Positions 1 through 7,233 of a DNA stretch of 8,338 bases are shown piece by piece. How positions within the stretch are numbered: position 1 is the first letter of the stretch; each line of letters starts with the position of its first letter. Origin of the DNA: Anaerolineae bacterium. GTDB taxonomy: Bacteria > Chloroflexota > Anaerolineae > Aggregatilineales > Phototrophicaceae. A model generated the notes under the pieces. It searched no databases. It was not told the DNA's origin and was given only the letters and a program-made list of their open reading frames with translations. Where the stretch lies: assembly GCA_028284565.1 (NCBI GenBank), contig JANQRM010000703.1, forward strand, positions 1-8,338, written 5' to 3'. A program made the translations under genes and the position numbers.

Positions 1-550
1 GAGCAATACAATTGACCCGGACACCATACTCTGCCCAATCAATGGCAAGTGTTTTTGAGAGTTGAACAATCGCCCCTTTGCTTGCGCTATAAGCGGCGGC
101 ATGTTTTAAGCCCAAGAATGCACTCATCGAAGCGATGTTAATGATGGTGCCTTGTGACGTTTTGAGTAGTGGAAACGCCTCACGACAAACGCGAAAGACA
201 CTATGTAAGTTGACATCTATCAGCGACGAAAATTGTGCATCCGAGACTTCCTGCGAAGGAACTTTGTGATGTGCGCCTTGTGAATTCATCAAGACATCGA
301 GTCGCCCCCATTGAGACACGACTTGTTGCATCAAGTTCTCTACATCCTCATTTTTAGTCGCATCACAAGAGACTTCAAGTGTAGTTGTCCCTAACGCCTC
401 TAACATTTGGACAGTCTCATTGACGAGTCTTGCATCGCGCCCAGTTGCCACCACATCCGCGCCATGATTCGCAAAAGCAAGTGCGGTTGCCAACCCGATT
501 CCACTGGTTCCCCCAATGATGAGGACTTTCTTATTTTGGAAATCAAACAT
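1..550 (-). CDS. SDR-family NAD(P)-dependent oxidoreductase, C-terminus cut by window edge
   Basis: The first 183 residues of a classical short-chain dehydrogenase are visible, out of about 250 usual for the family; the rest lies left of base 1. Seen: a cofactor-loop glycine motif GGTSGIG at residues 13-19, Arg38 just after the second beta strand (a common NADP(H)-preference sign), NSQG at 89-92 where most relatives have NNAG, Asn114, and the catalytic set Ser141, Tyr154 and Lys158 in YSASK. The ATG overlaps the NIPSNAP stop codon by 8 bp and has no strong ribosome binding site, so translational coupling is likely. It is the last gene seen of the minus-strand operon. It probably oxidises a sugar, or reduces or oxidises a keto-acid intermediate in the cytoplasm; the substrate is unknown. 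The SDR assignment is certain, the specificity is not. Confidence 0.93.
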   Translation of the reverse strand, partial: MFDFQNKKVLIIGGTSGIGLATALAFANHGADVVATGRDARLVNETVQMLEALGTTTLEVSCDATKNEDVENLMQQVVSQWGRLDVLMNSQGAHHKVPSQEVSDAQFSSLIDVNLHSVFRVCREAFPLLKTSQGTIINIASMSAFLGLKHAAAYSASKGAIVQLSKTLAIDWAEYGVRVNCIA

Positions 551-863
551 AATTTTTTAAGGGAGATAACGCCGTTTCAGATAAAAAGATCGCTTCTTGC
601 TCGGTATAAAATTCACGACATCGGGCAAGGTACTCAGCAAAGCCAGCATGTGCAAGCAGGGCTTCGCGGGCTTCTTGACGATGATTTAGGCTCTCGAATT
701 GCCAGATGGTATAAATTTGACTTGCAATTCCACTCTCACTCGTCCACTGAGCAATCATCTTCATATAGGGAGCAATCATCGCTTGTCCCTCATCCTGCCA
801 CATTTGTAGCACCGTGCCGACACTACCTGGTTTACATGTATAGATTCGCAATTCGTATATCAT
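543..863 (-). CDS. NIPSNAP family protein
   Basis: A 106-residue protein with the start typical of bacterial NIPSNAP proteins (MIYELRIY, then CKPGS at about residues 10-14) and a downstream YTIWQFESL strand. The size equals one ferredoxin-like alpha/beta-barrel NIPSNAP domain. There is no signal peptide or membrane segment. The biochemical role of bacterial members is not established; such dimeric alpha/beta-barrel folds can bind small ligands or act as isomerase- or monooxygenase-like enzymes. Its start overlaps the upstream enolase-superfamily stop as ATGA, and its end overlaps the next SDR by 8 bp, so it is made together with two catabolic enzymes and probably acts on the same substrate or protects an intermediate. 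An AGGA/CGGA-like ribosome binding site precedes the ATG. The family call is confident; the function is unknown. Confidence 0.88.
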   Translation of the reverse strand: MIYELRIYTCKPGSVGTVLQMWQDEGQAMIAPYMKMIAQWTSESGIASQIYTIWQFESLNHRQEAREALLAHAGFAEYLARCREFYTEQEAIFLSETALSPLKNYV

Positions 864-1963
864 GATTCCGTCCTATAAAATGCCAATTTATCCTCGTACC
901 AATTGATGCCCATTCCAGAACGTTCTGAGGTTTTGAGACCGTTTGTGTCCCATTCAAGGTCATCTTCCCAAACTTGGTTGATGGATTCTAAGCCTGCTTC
1001 GGGGGGCATGTACTCAATCCACTGCACATTGGGAAGGGCGGAAGCTAGATTCGCATGAAGATGATGAAAGACATGACAGGCAACCGGTATATTATGCGCT
1101 GATGCCATCTGGCAAATCTCGATAAAGGCACGTACCCCACCACAAACTGTCGCATCTAAGCGGAGGATGTCGGTACCACCCTGTTTAATGAGTCGTTGGA
1201 AATGTCGCAAGCCAGTTTGCTCATCACCCACTGCAACCGGATAATCTAAGTTGTCTGTCAGTGTTGCAAGGCTAGCGAAATCATCAAAATGTGTCGGGTC
1301 TTCAAGCCATCCCATTTTGAAATCACTCCATTTCATCGCTTCATCTAACAAGTCCGCTGGATTCGTAATTTGCCAATACAAATCAATCATTAGTGGAATG
1401 TCATCAGATAGAACTTCACGACAGCTACAAAGACGTATTGTATCCTGAGCAAAATCGCCACAACTGGCTATCTTCGCGCCAGCAGGCTGATACTCCTGTA
1501 TGATTTGCATTTGCTCTTGGAGTGATGCTTTGGTTTCGTCAGGTGCGGGATACCCCCAGACTAGAACTGTCGGGGTTGTCTGAGGTTCACCGCCCAAGTA
1601 GCGACTGAGGGGTACATTGTCACGTATGGCGAGTAGGTCATACAAAGCACAATCAACCAGACTCATCGCGCGCCAGAAGATGCCATTCGTTCCCATCGGG
1701 ATATTCGTGCGGACTGTTTTTGCATAGAGTGTTTCATGGTTATCAATTTGCTGATTAACCCAATGTGGAGTGATGAGGCGATCAATCGTGTGAGCTATCG
1801 GTGCATTCCGTGTAAGCCCAAAGGATGTACCCGTTTGCCCATCCGAGTCGTGTATGCGGACAATGGCATATTCACGATGTGGAATCGACATCACACCCAA
1901 TTGCAGAGGCTTGGGTAGGGGAACGGTAATATAAAAGGCTTCAATCTCGGTGATGATTGTCAT
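860..1963 (-). CDS. Enolase-superfamily protein (mandelate racemase / muconate lactonizing enzyme-like)
   Basis: A 367-residue protein with the two-domain layout of the superfamily: N-terminal capping domain at about 1-125 and beta-barrel domain at about 140-355. Metal-ligand candidates are Asp194 (LMIDLYW), Glu221 (GWLEDP) and Asp247 (VGDEQ). Catalytic candidates are Lys164, the Asp270-His297 dyad and Glu317, spaced almost as in mandelate racemase. The usual KxK motif reads GAK, so only the second lysine is kept. The family abstracts the alpha proton of a carboxylate with Mg2+, in racemases, epimerases or sugar-acid dehydratases. Here a dehydratase or epimerase of an aldonate is likely; the substrate cannot be read. 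The gene starts with ATG inside an ATGA overlap with the upstream SDR, with AGAGGA about 6 bases before it, and ends in an ATGA overlap with the NIPSNAP gene. Confidence 0.92.
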   Translation of the reverse strand: MTIITEIEAFYITVPLPKPLQLGVMSIPHREYAIVRIHDSDGQTGTSFGLTRNAPIAHTIDRLITPHWVNQQIDNHETLYAKTVRTNIPMGTNGIFWRAMSLVDCALYDLLAIRDNVPLSRYLGGEPQTTPTVLVWGYPAPDETKASLQEQMQIIQEYQPAGAKIASCGDFAQDTIRLCSCREVLSDDIPLMIDLYWQITNPADLLDEAMKWSDFKMGWLEDPTHFDDFASLATLTDNLDYPVAVGDEQTGLRHFQRLIKQGGTDILRLDATVCGGVRAFIEICQMASAHNIPVACHVFHHLHANLASALPNVQWIEYMPPEAGLESINQVWEDDLEWDTNGLKTSERSGMGINWYEDKLAFYRTES

Positions 1964-2751
1964 GAGGCATCCTCTGGTGCGCCAAAGACCGTGTAACCCC
2001 CATCCACCATGATGTGTTGTCCGGTGATGTAGGCTGAGAGGTCAGAGGCAAAAAAGGCAACTGCATCGCCAACGGATTCAATTGAACCAACCGCGCCCAT
2101 AGGTATCCGCTTCTGTATACGGTCTATATCAATCGCCCCTTTTTCGACATATTCCACCAGCAAAGGCGTGTTGTGATAGCCGGGACCAATCGAATTAACA
2201 CGCACGCCACGTCCCGCCCACTCCACAGCAAGCGTCCGTGTGATACCGAGTACAGCCGTTTTGGCGGTGACATAGGGAATACGCCGAGGCATGGCTAAAA
2301 GTGACGCAATACTGCCTATATTGATAATAGAACCCGACTGCTCCGCCAACATCTTTTTGCCGACATCACGGCACATAAACATCATGGCGTGGACATTCAC
2401 ATCAAAGAGCCGATGCCATTTGTCTTCGTCAATCGCTTCGGCTGGTGAGTGGTATTGAATCCCCGCATTGTTGACAAGAATATCTATTTTGCCGAAAGCA
2501 TTGATTGTTGCATCAATGGCATGTTGTCTAGATTCGCTATTGGTAATGTCGCAATGCACAGCGATATGAGTTTCACCATTGAGGCTCTTGGCAGATTCTT
2601 CAGTTTTATCGACTTGCAAATCCAAAATCGCCACACGCGCGCCAAAATCTGCAAAGCGTTGGGCAATGCCGTAACCTAAACCTTGCGCGCCACCCGTGAT
2701 AATCGCGGTTTTGCCAGCGAGTAACGCAAGCTCAGGCATGATACTGTCCAT
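1960..2751 (-). CDS. SDR-family oxidoreductase, probably NAD-dependent
   Basis: A full-length classical SDR of 263 residues. Seen: TGGAQGLG at 19-26, Asp44 closing the second beta strand (typical of NAD preference), NNAG at 94-97, catalytic Ser147, Tyr160 and Lys164 (YVTAK), and the C-terminal ITGQHIMVDGG signature at about 242-252. It probably oxidises a sugar to a lactone or a hydroxy-acid intermediate in the cytoplasm. Residue 5 is also a methionine. Starting there (2739) would shorten the overlap with the MBL gene from 20 to 8 bp, the same as the NIPSNAP/SDR overlap, and still leave a normal N-terminus, so either start is possible. It ends in an ATGA overlap with the second enolase-superfamily gene. 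The family is certain; the substrate is unknown. Confidence 0.94.
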   Translation of the reverse strand: MDSIMPELALLAGKTAIITGGAQGLGYGIAQRFADFGARVAILDLQVDKTEESAKSLNGETHIAVHCDITNSESRQHAIDATINAFGKIDILVNNAGIQYHSPAEAIDEDKWHRLFDVNVHAMMFMCRDVGKKMLAEQSGSIINIGSIASLLAMPRRIPYVTAKTAVLGITRTLAVEWAGRGVRVNSIGPGYHNTPLLVEYVEKGAIDIDRIQKRIPMGAVGSIESVGDAVAFFASDLSAYITGQHIMVDGGYTVFGAPEDAS

Positions 2752-3661
2752 CTTTTTTCTGAATCTTACCTTTGCTGATGAGGTATGCTAGAGTGCCATC
2801 CAAAGCATAGATATAATTGATGTCGTCATTGTTATCCCATTGTCTGAACTTGTCATTGAGGATGTTCAACTGGTCTGCAAAGGTGCAAGATTTTTCTGCA
2901 CAGGCTTCTTTGATAGCCTCAATATCGCGCTGGACTTGTGCTTTGCTATCTGCCAACAATTGCGTGAAGGCTTCACCATCCATCGGGTGCCAATGCGCGG
3001 CAAGTGCCAGCTTAACAGGAAGTTGGGATAGACGTTCAATCGTTTCCAGATAAGGTTGAATGTCTTGATGCGTCGAGGGGATTGATGGCTCACCTGTTTC
3101 CATATGGGGTGGACCATGCCCAAGTACCGCATCACTCATTAAGAGAATACCCTCATCTGCAAGCCATAGACTAATATGTCCGGGAAAATGAAGCACCTCC
3201 CATGTCCGTCCCCCGGTGGTGAGTTTATCGCCATCAGCAATCGTCTGTGTAACCTGTATCGCACCGCCACATAAACTCGCAAATGCTTCTGAGACTTCAG
3301 TGGAATAACCAATGCCTTGTTTCTGATGAGAAAACCCATAACGCTCTTGCACAATCGCCGTATGATCTTCTATCCAACGCTGATCGAGTGAGTGACAGAG
3401 TGTCTCCATATCTAGGTAGCATTCCCGAAGATTTGAGGTATTCCCAAAGTGATCGACATCTGAATGCGAGATTATCAGGCAGTTCACAGGCTTGGTGATA
3501 TTTCCTTTATCAATCCATTGCACCACAGAATTCGGAATCCCTGCATCAAAAACGGTAACAGAATCGCCATCATCCAGCACATAAAAACTAACGAAGCGAA
3601 TACCTAGCGATTCTTTAAAACATTGGATGCCTTCTGCTACGGTTGAGACTTGATCTTTCAT
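2732..3661 (-). CDS. MBL-fold metallo-hydrolase, possible lactonase
   Basis: A 309-residue metallo-beta-lactamase-fold protein. Counting from the ATG at 3661, the first metal motif is His66-x-Asp68-x-Asp70-His71 (HSDVDHFGN), followed by His162 (HFPGH), bridging Asp177 (LMSDAVLG) and His223 (AAHWHP). The usual HxHxDH is therefore HxDxDH, a variant also found in other MBL hydrolases. The last 70 or so residues are helical and carry no known motif. Placed upstream of an SDR in a sugar locus, it could open a sugar lactone or cleave an ester or thioester; the lactonase idea is inference. A GTG one codon upstream (3664) is possible, but GGAGG at 3669-3673 lies 7 bases from the ATG and favours it. 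The 57-bp gap before it shows no terminator hairpin, so read-through from the upstream SDR is likely. Confidence 0.9.
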   Translation of the reverse strand: MKDQVSTVAEGIQCFKESLGIRFVSFYVLDDGDSVTVFDAGIPNSVVQWIDKGNITKPVNCLIISHSDVDHFGNTSNLRECYLDMETLCHSLDQRWIEDHTAIVQERYGFSHQKQGIGYSTEVSEAFASLCGGAIQVTQTIADGDKLTTGGRTWEVLHFPGHISLWLADEGILLMSDAVLGHGPPHMETGEPSIPSTHQDIQPYLETIERLSQLPVKLALAAHWHPMDGEAFTQLLADSKAQVQRDIEAIKEACAEKSCTFADQLNILNDKFRQWDNNDDINYIYALDGTLAYLISKGKIQKKDGQYHA

Positions 3662-3668
3662 CACGACA

Positions 3669-3673
3669 CCTCC
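3669..3673 (-). promoter_or_regulatory. Strong Shine-Dalgarno of the MBL-fold gene
   Basis: GGAGG on the minus strand, 7 bases before ATG 3661 and 4 before GTG 3664. It is the only perfect SD core in the operon and stands at the only non-overlapping junction. It sets the start at the ATG and suggests an independent translation entry point for the second half of the operon. Confidence 0.75.
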
Positions 3674-3721
3674 AAATTCAAATTAAGTTTTTTCAATAAT
3701 ATAGTGATTCAAGGTCGGGAC

Positions 3722-4513
3722 TTAACTATCTTGCATAAGCGCAGAGCGTCCACCATCGACCAATAAGGTGGTACCCGTAATAAATTGAGCATAAGGGCTA
3801 CTCAAAAAGGCACAGATACCACCGATTTCTGTAGGTGTCCCAATCTTTCCGGCTGGATGCCTCGCTTCTGTTCTTGCGCGTTCAGCCGCAGGGTCGGGGA
3901 AGGAGTTGAACCACGCATCCCCACCGGGTGTATCAATGAAGCCGGGCGCAATACCAACAGCACGGATATCCGGTCCCCATTCGATGGCTAGTGATTGTAC
4001 CATCGCCACAAGACCCGCTTTCGCCACGTTATAGGGGAAGCATCCCGGTATCGTGTACCATGCATGATTAGAAGCAATAACGACAATAACAGTATTGGAA
4101 GACCCCAACAGATAGGAACGGCTGGCTCTGGCGAGTTGCCAATGGGTTGCCAGATTAATATTGAGCGCATCGTTCCATTGTTCAGAAGTTGCATCTGTCG
4201 CCCCAAAGAACGAACTTACCCCAGCATTTGAGATAACAATATCCACGCCACCCAGTTGCTCTGCCGATTGAACCACCCATGCTTGTAATGCCTCATGGTC
4301 GCGCAGATCAAGTGACTGATAACTAACTTGGCGTTGATGCGCCTCTACGGATTGGATATAGGCTTTCGCACCCTCCGATTGCTCATCGTGTAAGCCACAA
4401 CCTGCAATGTCACAGCCTGCCTCAGCCATCACACCAGCAATGCCCAGCCCAATGCCACTAGATACACCGGTTAACAACGCGCGTTTTCCTGAGAGATCAA
4501 TTGAAAGTGTCAT
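3722..4513 (-). CDS. SDR-family NAD(P)-dependent oxidoreductase
   Basis: A complete classical SDR of 263 residues. Seen: TGVSSGIG at 15-22, SNAG at 95-98 in place of NNAG, Asn120, catalytic Ser148, Tyr161 and Lys165 (YNVAK), and an ITGTTLLVDGG end at about 245-255. The residues after the second beta strand (about 36-44, GCGLHDE) hold neither the aspartate of NAD enzymes nor a clear arginine, so cofactor choice is open. Its ATG shares one base with the stop codon of the upstream dehydratase gene (TAATG), and AAGGA lies about 11 bases before the start. Direct coupling to a dehydratase suggests that it oxidises the sugar feeding that enzyme, or the 2-keto-3-deoxy product, as SDRs do in non-phosphorylative fucose and rhamnose routes. 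That assignment is inference. Confidence 0.94.
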   Translation of the reverse strand: MTLSIDLSGKRALLTGVSSGIGLGIAGVMAEAGCDIAGCGLHDEQSEGAKAYIQSVEAHQRQVSYQSLDLRDHEALQAWVVQSAEQLGGVDIVISNAGVSSFFGATDATSEQWNDALNINLATHWQLARASRSYLLGSSNTVIVVIASNHAWYTIPGCFPYNVAKAGLVAMVQSLAIEWGPDIRAVGIAPGFIDTPGGDAWFNSFPDPAAERARTEARHPAGKIGTPTEIGGICAFLSSPYAQFITGTTLLVDGGRSALMQDS

Positions 4514-5667
4514 TAGATATAGAATCCTTCCCTTGGTGTCACAATACCCGGATGGGCTTCCATGACTTCCTCGACTAAATCCACACCCAACCCCGGACGG
4601 TCAGACAAGATGAGATGTCCATTTTGTATATCAATGGGATGGTCAATTACTTCGTCACGCCAAGCCACATCAGTAAATATAAACTCCTGCCGAAAGAAAT
4701 TAGGAATCGATGCACACACATGCGCGCTCGCCAGCGTACTCAAGGGTCCATTCGGATTATGGGGGGACACTTGGATGTTATACGTTTCGGCTAGGGTAGA
4801 AATGCGCTTCATTTCATTGGGACCCCCACAGCGCGTAATATCTGGCATGATGTAATCGACCGCCTGTTTATCGAGTAGGGGACGGAATCCCCAACGGCTG
4901 TAATGACGCTCGCCAACGCACAGCGGAATCGGGATTTGTTCATTGAGGTAACGCAATGTATCGGCGGATTCAGGTCCAGCAGGTTCTTCGTACCATGTGA
5001 TATTCAAGGGTTCGAGTCTTTTCGCCATTCGAATGGCTGTGGGCATACTCAATAGCGCATGTGTTTCTATCATCAACTGAATGTCATAACCGACTGCATC
5101 CCGAACGGCTTTCACAATGTCATATGCGAGCTGTTCTTGTTCACTGGTCAGCGTTAGATTGCTACTGAGGTCATCGCCAAAGAGGTAACTTGTATGAGCA
5201 AAGGGATCGAACTTGAGTCCAGTGAATCCTTCTGCAACAACTGCTTTCGCTTGTTCGGCATAATCATCTGGGTTATGGCCACCTTTGATGAACCAGTAAT
5301 TTGCATAGAGTGATATCTCTGTACGAAAGGCACCTCCCAGCAACTCATAACAGGGGATACTTAGCATCTTCGCTTTAAGGTCAAGCAACGCCATATCAAT
5401 CCCCGATATCGCACACATCATCGTCCCAGTCGGTCCTTGCCAGTTGAAATCTCGATAGAGCTTTGTCCACAGATAGTCGATTCGGCACGGGTCTTCGCCA
5501 ATGATATGTTGCCCAAGGTGTTGCGCCGCATGATACACTAGCGGACTACCGGGCCAATTGGTTGCTTCACCGACTCCCGTCAGCCCCGTGTCAGTAGTGA
5601 TACGTAGTAAGGTCCAATTGTATTTGATGCCCTCAACCATCCAGACATCAATTGCTTCAATTCGCAT
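4513..5667 (-). CDS. Enolase-superfamily sugar-acid dehydratase (galactonate/gluconate dehydratase-like)
   Basis: A 384-residue enolase-superfamily enzyme: capping domain at about 1-115, barrel at about 130-365. Seen in order: Lys152 in GLKFDPF, Glu201-x-His203 on the next barrel strand, Glu227 (WYEEPAGPE), Glu253 (VGERH), Asp276 (MPDITRCGG), His303 (SPHNPNG) and Glu328. A histidine two residues after the first metal ligand plus an Asp-His dyad is the arrangement of D-galactonate dehydratase (Asp183/His185, His285 in E. coli). The first ligand here is Glu rather than Asp. The family dehydrates aldonates to 2-keto-3-deoxy acids with Mg2+. The ATG shares a base with the gntR stop (TGATG) and GGGGA lies 9 bases upstream, so regulator and enzyme are co-translated. 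Class is confident; galactonate, gluconate, arabinonate or fuconate are all possible substrates. Confidence 0.92.
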   Translation of the reverse strand: MRIEAIDVWMVEGIKYNWTLLRITTDTGLTGVGEATNWPGSPLVYHAAQHLGQHIIGEDPCRIDYLWTKLYRDFNWQGPTGTMMCAISGIDMALLDLKAKMLSIPCYELLGGAFRTEISLYANYWFIKGGHNPDDYAEQAKAVVAEGFTGLKFDPFAHTSYLFGDDLSSNLTLTSEQEQLAYDIVKAVRDAVGYDIQLMIETHALLSMPTAIRMAKRLEPLNITWYEEPAGPESADTLRYLNEQIPIPLCVGERHYSRWGFRPLLDKQAVDYIMPDITRCGGPNEMKRISTLAETYNIQVSPHNPNGPLSTLASAHVCASIPNFFRQEFIFTDVAWRDEVIDHPIDIQNGHLILSDRPGLGVDLVEEVMEAHPGIVTPREGFYI

Positions 5668-6368
5668 CAGTCTTTATCCCCATATAGCGCAATTAAGGCT
5701 TCATCAAAGTGAGCTTCCATGGCTTGTTGTGCCAAATCAGAATCCTGTTGACTCATCGCTTCGACAATCGCTTCATGCCGAGTCTGCACTTGCTGATAAG
5801 TTTCCTCTGTAAACCGATGCTTCATCCCTTGCAAAATATTGTCATATATGACATCACGAATGGATTCAATGAGATAAAAGAGCATCGGATTGCCCGACAT
5901 ATCCGCAATATTGAGATGAAATTGCACATCCAGCGAGGCATACTTTTTATGGTCGCTAAGGGATTCCTTCATATCCATCAGAAGCTGTTGTTGGGTTTTA
6001 ATGTCATCTTCGGTACAGTTGCTTGCCGCTAACCGCACGCTTTGAATCTCCAACCCCCGCCGAACTTCGATTAAATCTCGAAAGGTTGCCGACTTAAACG
6101 CAATCGCACGAGTAAAGAACTTACGTAACAGCAGACTAGAAACAGGACGAATCGTCGCGCTCTTGCCGGTGATGATTTCAATCAAGCCTTCGCCTTGAAG
6201 CGTTTTGAGTGCTTCACGGATAATCGGGCGACTGACTCCAAACTCCTCTGCCAGTTGATTTTCAGAAGGCAGACTGTCACCGGGGGTCAAGTCTTGTTCG
6301 TCAATAAACGCAAGCAATCCATCGATAACTTGGTTGGCTAGGGTGTCACGCTGGACTTTTTTAATCAT
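5667..6368 (-). CDS. GntR-family transcriptional regulator, FadR/FCD subfamily
   Basis: A 233-residue repressor-type regulator. Residues about 8-73 form the GntR winged helix (LPSENQLAEEFGVSR, then the REALKTLQGEGLIEI recognition part), and residues about 95-220 form an FCD ligand domain. Its usual metal site is intact: Asp147, His151, His198 and His220. FCD regulators of this kind bind organic acids, often the substrate or an intermediate of the pathway beside them. It opens the operon, and its stop overlaps the dehydratase start as TGATG, so it most likely controls its own operon. A promoter with a perfect inverted repeat around its -35 box lies 55-96 bases upstream and is the obvious operator candidate. 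The ATG at 6368 has only a weak GAAG ribosome binding site. The inducer is unknown, perhaps an aldonate. Confidence 0.94.
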   Translation of the reverse strand: MIKKVQRDTLANQVIDGLLAFIDEQDLTPGDSLPSENQLAEEFGVSRPIIREALKTLQGEGLIEIITGKSATIRPVSSLLLRKFFTRAIAFKSATFRDLIEVRRGLEIQSVRLAASNCTEDDIKTQQQLLMDMKESLSDHKKYASLDVQFHLNIADMSGNPMLFYLIESIRDVIYDNILQGMKHRFTEETYQQVQTRHEAIVEAMSQQDSDLAQQAMEAHFDEALIALYGDKD

Positions 6369-6422
6369 GATTCTTCGCTTTGTAATAAAGAGTCAAAGGT
6401 TAAATGGCGAATCTCGAAAGAC

Positions 6423-6452
6423 ATTAGAGTAACCTGTAAATCGAATCATCAA
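6423..6452 (-). promoter_or_regulatory. Candidate sigma70-type promoter of the gntR operon
   Basis: Minus-strand -35 TTGATG (6452-6447, 4 of 6 consensus) and -10 TCTAAT (6428-6423, 5 of 6) with an 18-base spacer. Transcription would start near 6416 and leave a leader of about 48 bases before gntR. The rest of the 175-bp gap between the aldolase stop and gntR shows no convincing terminator. A second AT-rich box, TATAAA near 6500, has no good -35 partner. Confidence 0.45.
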
Positions 6453-6464
6453 TAAAATTCGATT
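6439..6464. repeat. Perfect 8-bp inverted repeat, candidate GntR operator
   Basis: AATCGAAT at 6439-6446 and ATTCGATT at 6457-6464, separated by 10 bases that contain the -35 box of the gntR promoter. A third CGAATC copy lies at 6408-6413, just after the predicted start point. The arms are followed on neither strand by a T-run, so a protein-binding site is more likely than a terminator. Binding by the FCD-type GntR protein is inferred from position and symmetry. Confidence 0.55.
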
Positions 6465-6543
6465 CGTGAGACAGCATTCTTGTTGTCCGAAGATTTCATT
6501 TTATATGTTAACGAGACTCTGCACTAACACCTAACCCTTAAAT

Positions 6544-7233
6544 TTACATAATCTTGTATGTCTTGAAGGCTTCCACTGCACTCATGCCATTTTCAATCGC
6601 TTGACGGACAATCTTCTCCCCCCGCGCTTTTTCAAGGGCTTTAGTAAAGACTTCCTCTACAGCATCACTTGGAATCACACACACGCCATCAATATCCCCA
6701 AAGAGGATGTCATCCGTCTGAATCGTTGTGCCGTCCATTTTGATAGGGACACGGAAATCCAACACCTTTCCTCGTGGGGCTTGGTCTTGGGCATAAGCCC
6801 CATAAGAAAACACCGGAAAACCCAATTTAAGAACCGCGCGTGTATCCCGTGAATAACCATTCACAATTGCGCCCAAGGCACCTAGCTTCATCGCACGCAC
6901 GCTCATCAATTCACCCCAAAGCGCATAGGATGGGGATCCCCCCGAACAAACATAAATTTCGTTGGGCTTTAAATCATCAAGAGCTTCCAGCATCATCCCA
7001 AAAGGTTTTGATGTGAGCGATATGGCATTGCTGGCGACAGCGTCATAAACATCCGCTTCTAAGACCGTCATCGCCCGACCAATCACCACCATATCCTCTC
7101 GCAACGGACGGATTTGTGGCGGGAGAAATTGCTGTCGCAACCCCAACTGATCCATGATGTCCCCAACAACCGCCGTAAATAATTCAACTTTGGCTAAATC
7201 AAATAATTCAACATCACTTTGCCATAATGCCAT
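6544..7233 (-). CDS. RraA-family protein, probable HMG/CHA-type class II aldolase
   Basis: A protein of 229 residues from the ATG at 7233. Seen: TAVVGDIMDQLG at 20-31, a WGEL motif at 106-109, and NGYSRDT at 125-131 with Arg129-Asp130. The G-x-E and R-D pair are the substrate- and metal-site residues of 4-hydroxy-4-methyl-2-oxoglutarate/oxaloacetate aldolases, which split 2-keto-4-hydroxy acids to pyruvate plus a second product. RraA proteins proper inhibit RNase E, but the catabolic setting favours an enzyme. Upstream in-frame starts exist (ATG 7251, TTG 7266), but they lie at or beside the predicted transcription start. ATG 7233 has an AGG 9 bases before it and gives the usual family length. 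It has its own promoter and is separated from gntR by 175 bp. It could cleave a product of the dehydratases; the substrate is not known. Confidence 0.88.
   Translation of the reverse strand: MALWQSDVELFDLAKVELFTAVVGDIMDQLGLRQQFLPPQIRPLREDMVVIGRAMTVLEADVYDAVASNAISLTSKPFGMMLEALDDLKPNEIYVCSGGSPSYALWGELMSVRAMKLGALGAIVNGYSRDTRAVLKLGFPVFSYGAYAQDQAPRGKVLDFRVPIKMDGTTIQTDDILFGDIDGVCVIPSDAVEEVFTKALEKARGEKIVRQAIENGMSAVEAFKTYKIM

Noticed and set aside
407..865. 152-codon plus-strand open frame
   Set aside because: It lies antisense over the NIPSNAP and SDR genes, both with clear family motifs; its protein is low in recognisable motifs and looks like a shadow.
3665..3721. Terminator or internal promoter in the 57-bp gap before the MBL gene
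   Set aside because: No hairpin with T-run is seen, and TTGAAT/TATATT boxes are too close together to form a promoter.
4562..4855. 97-codon plus-strand frame
   Set aside because: Complement of the conserved C-terminal half of the enolase-superfamily gene; a shadow frame.
6439..6464. Inverted repeat read as a transcription terminator for the aldolase gene
   Set aside because: The arms are AT-rich with a 10-base loop and no T-run follows on the minus strand; the position around a -35 box fits an operator better.
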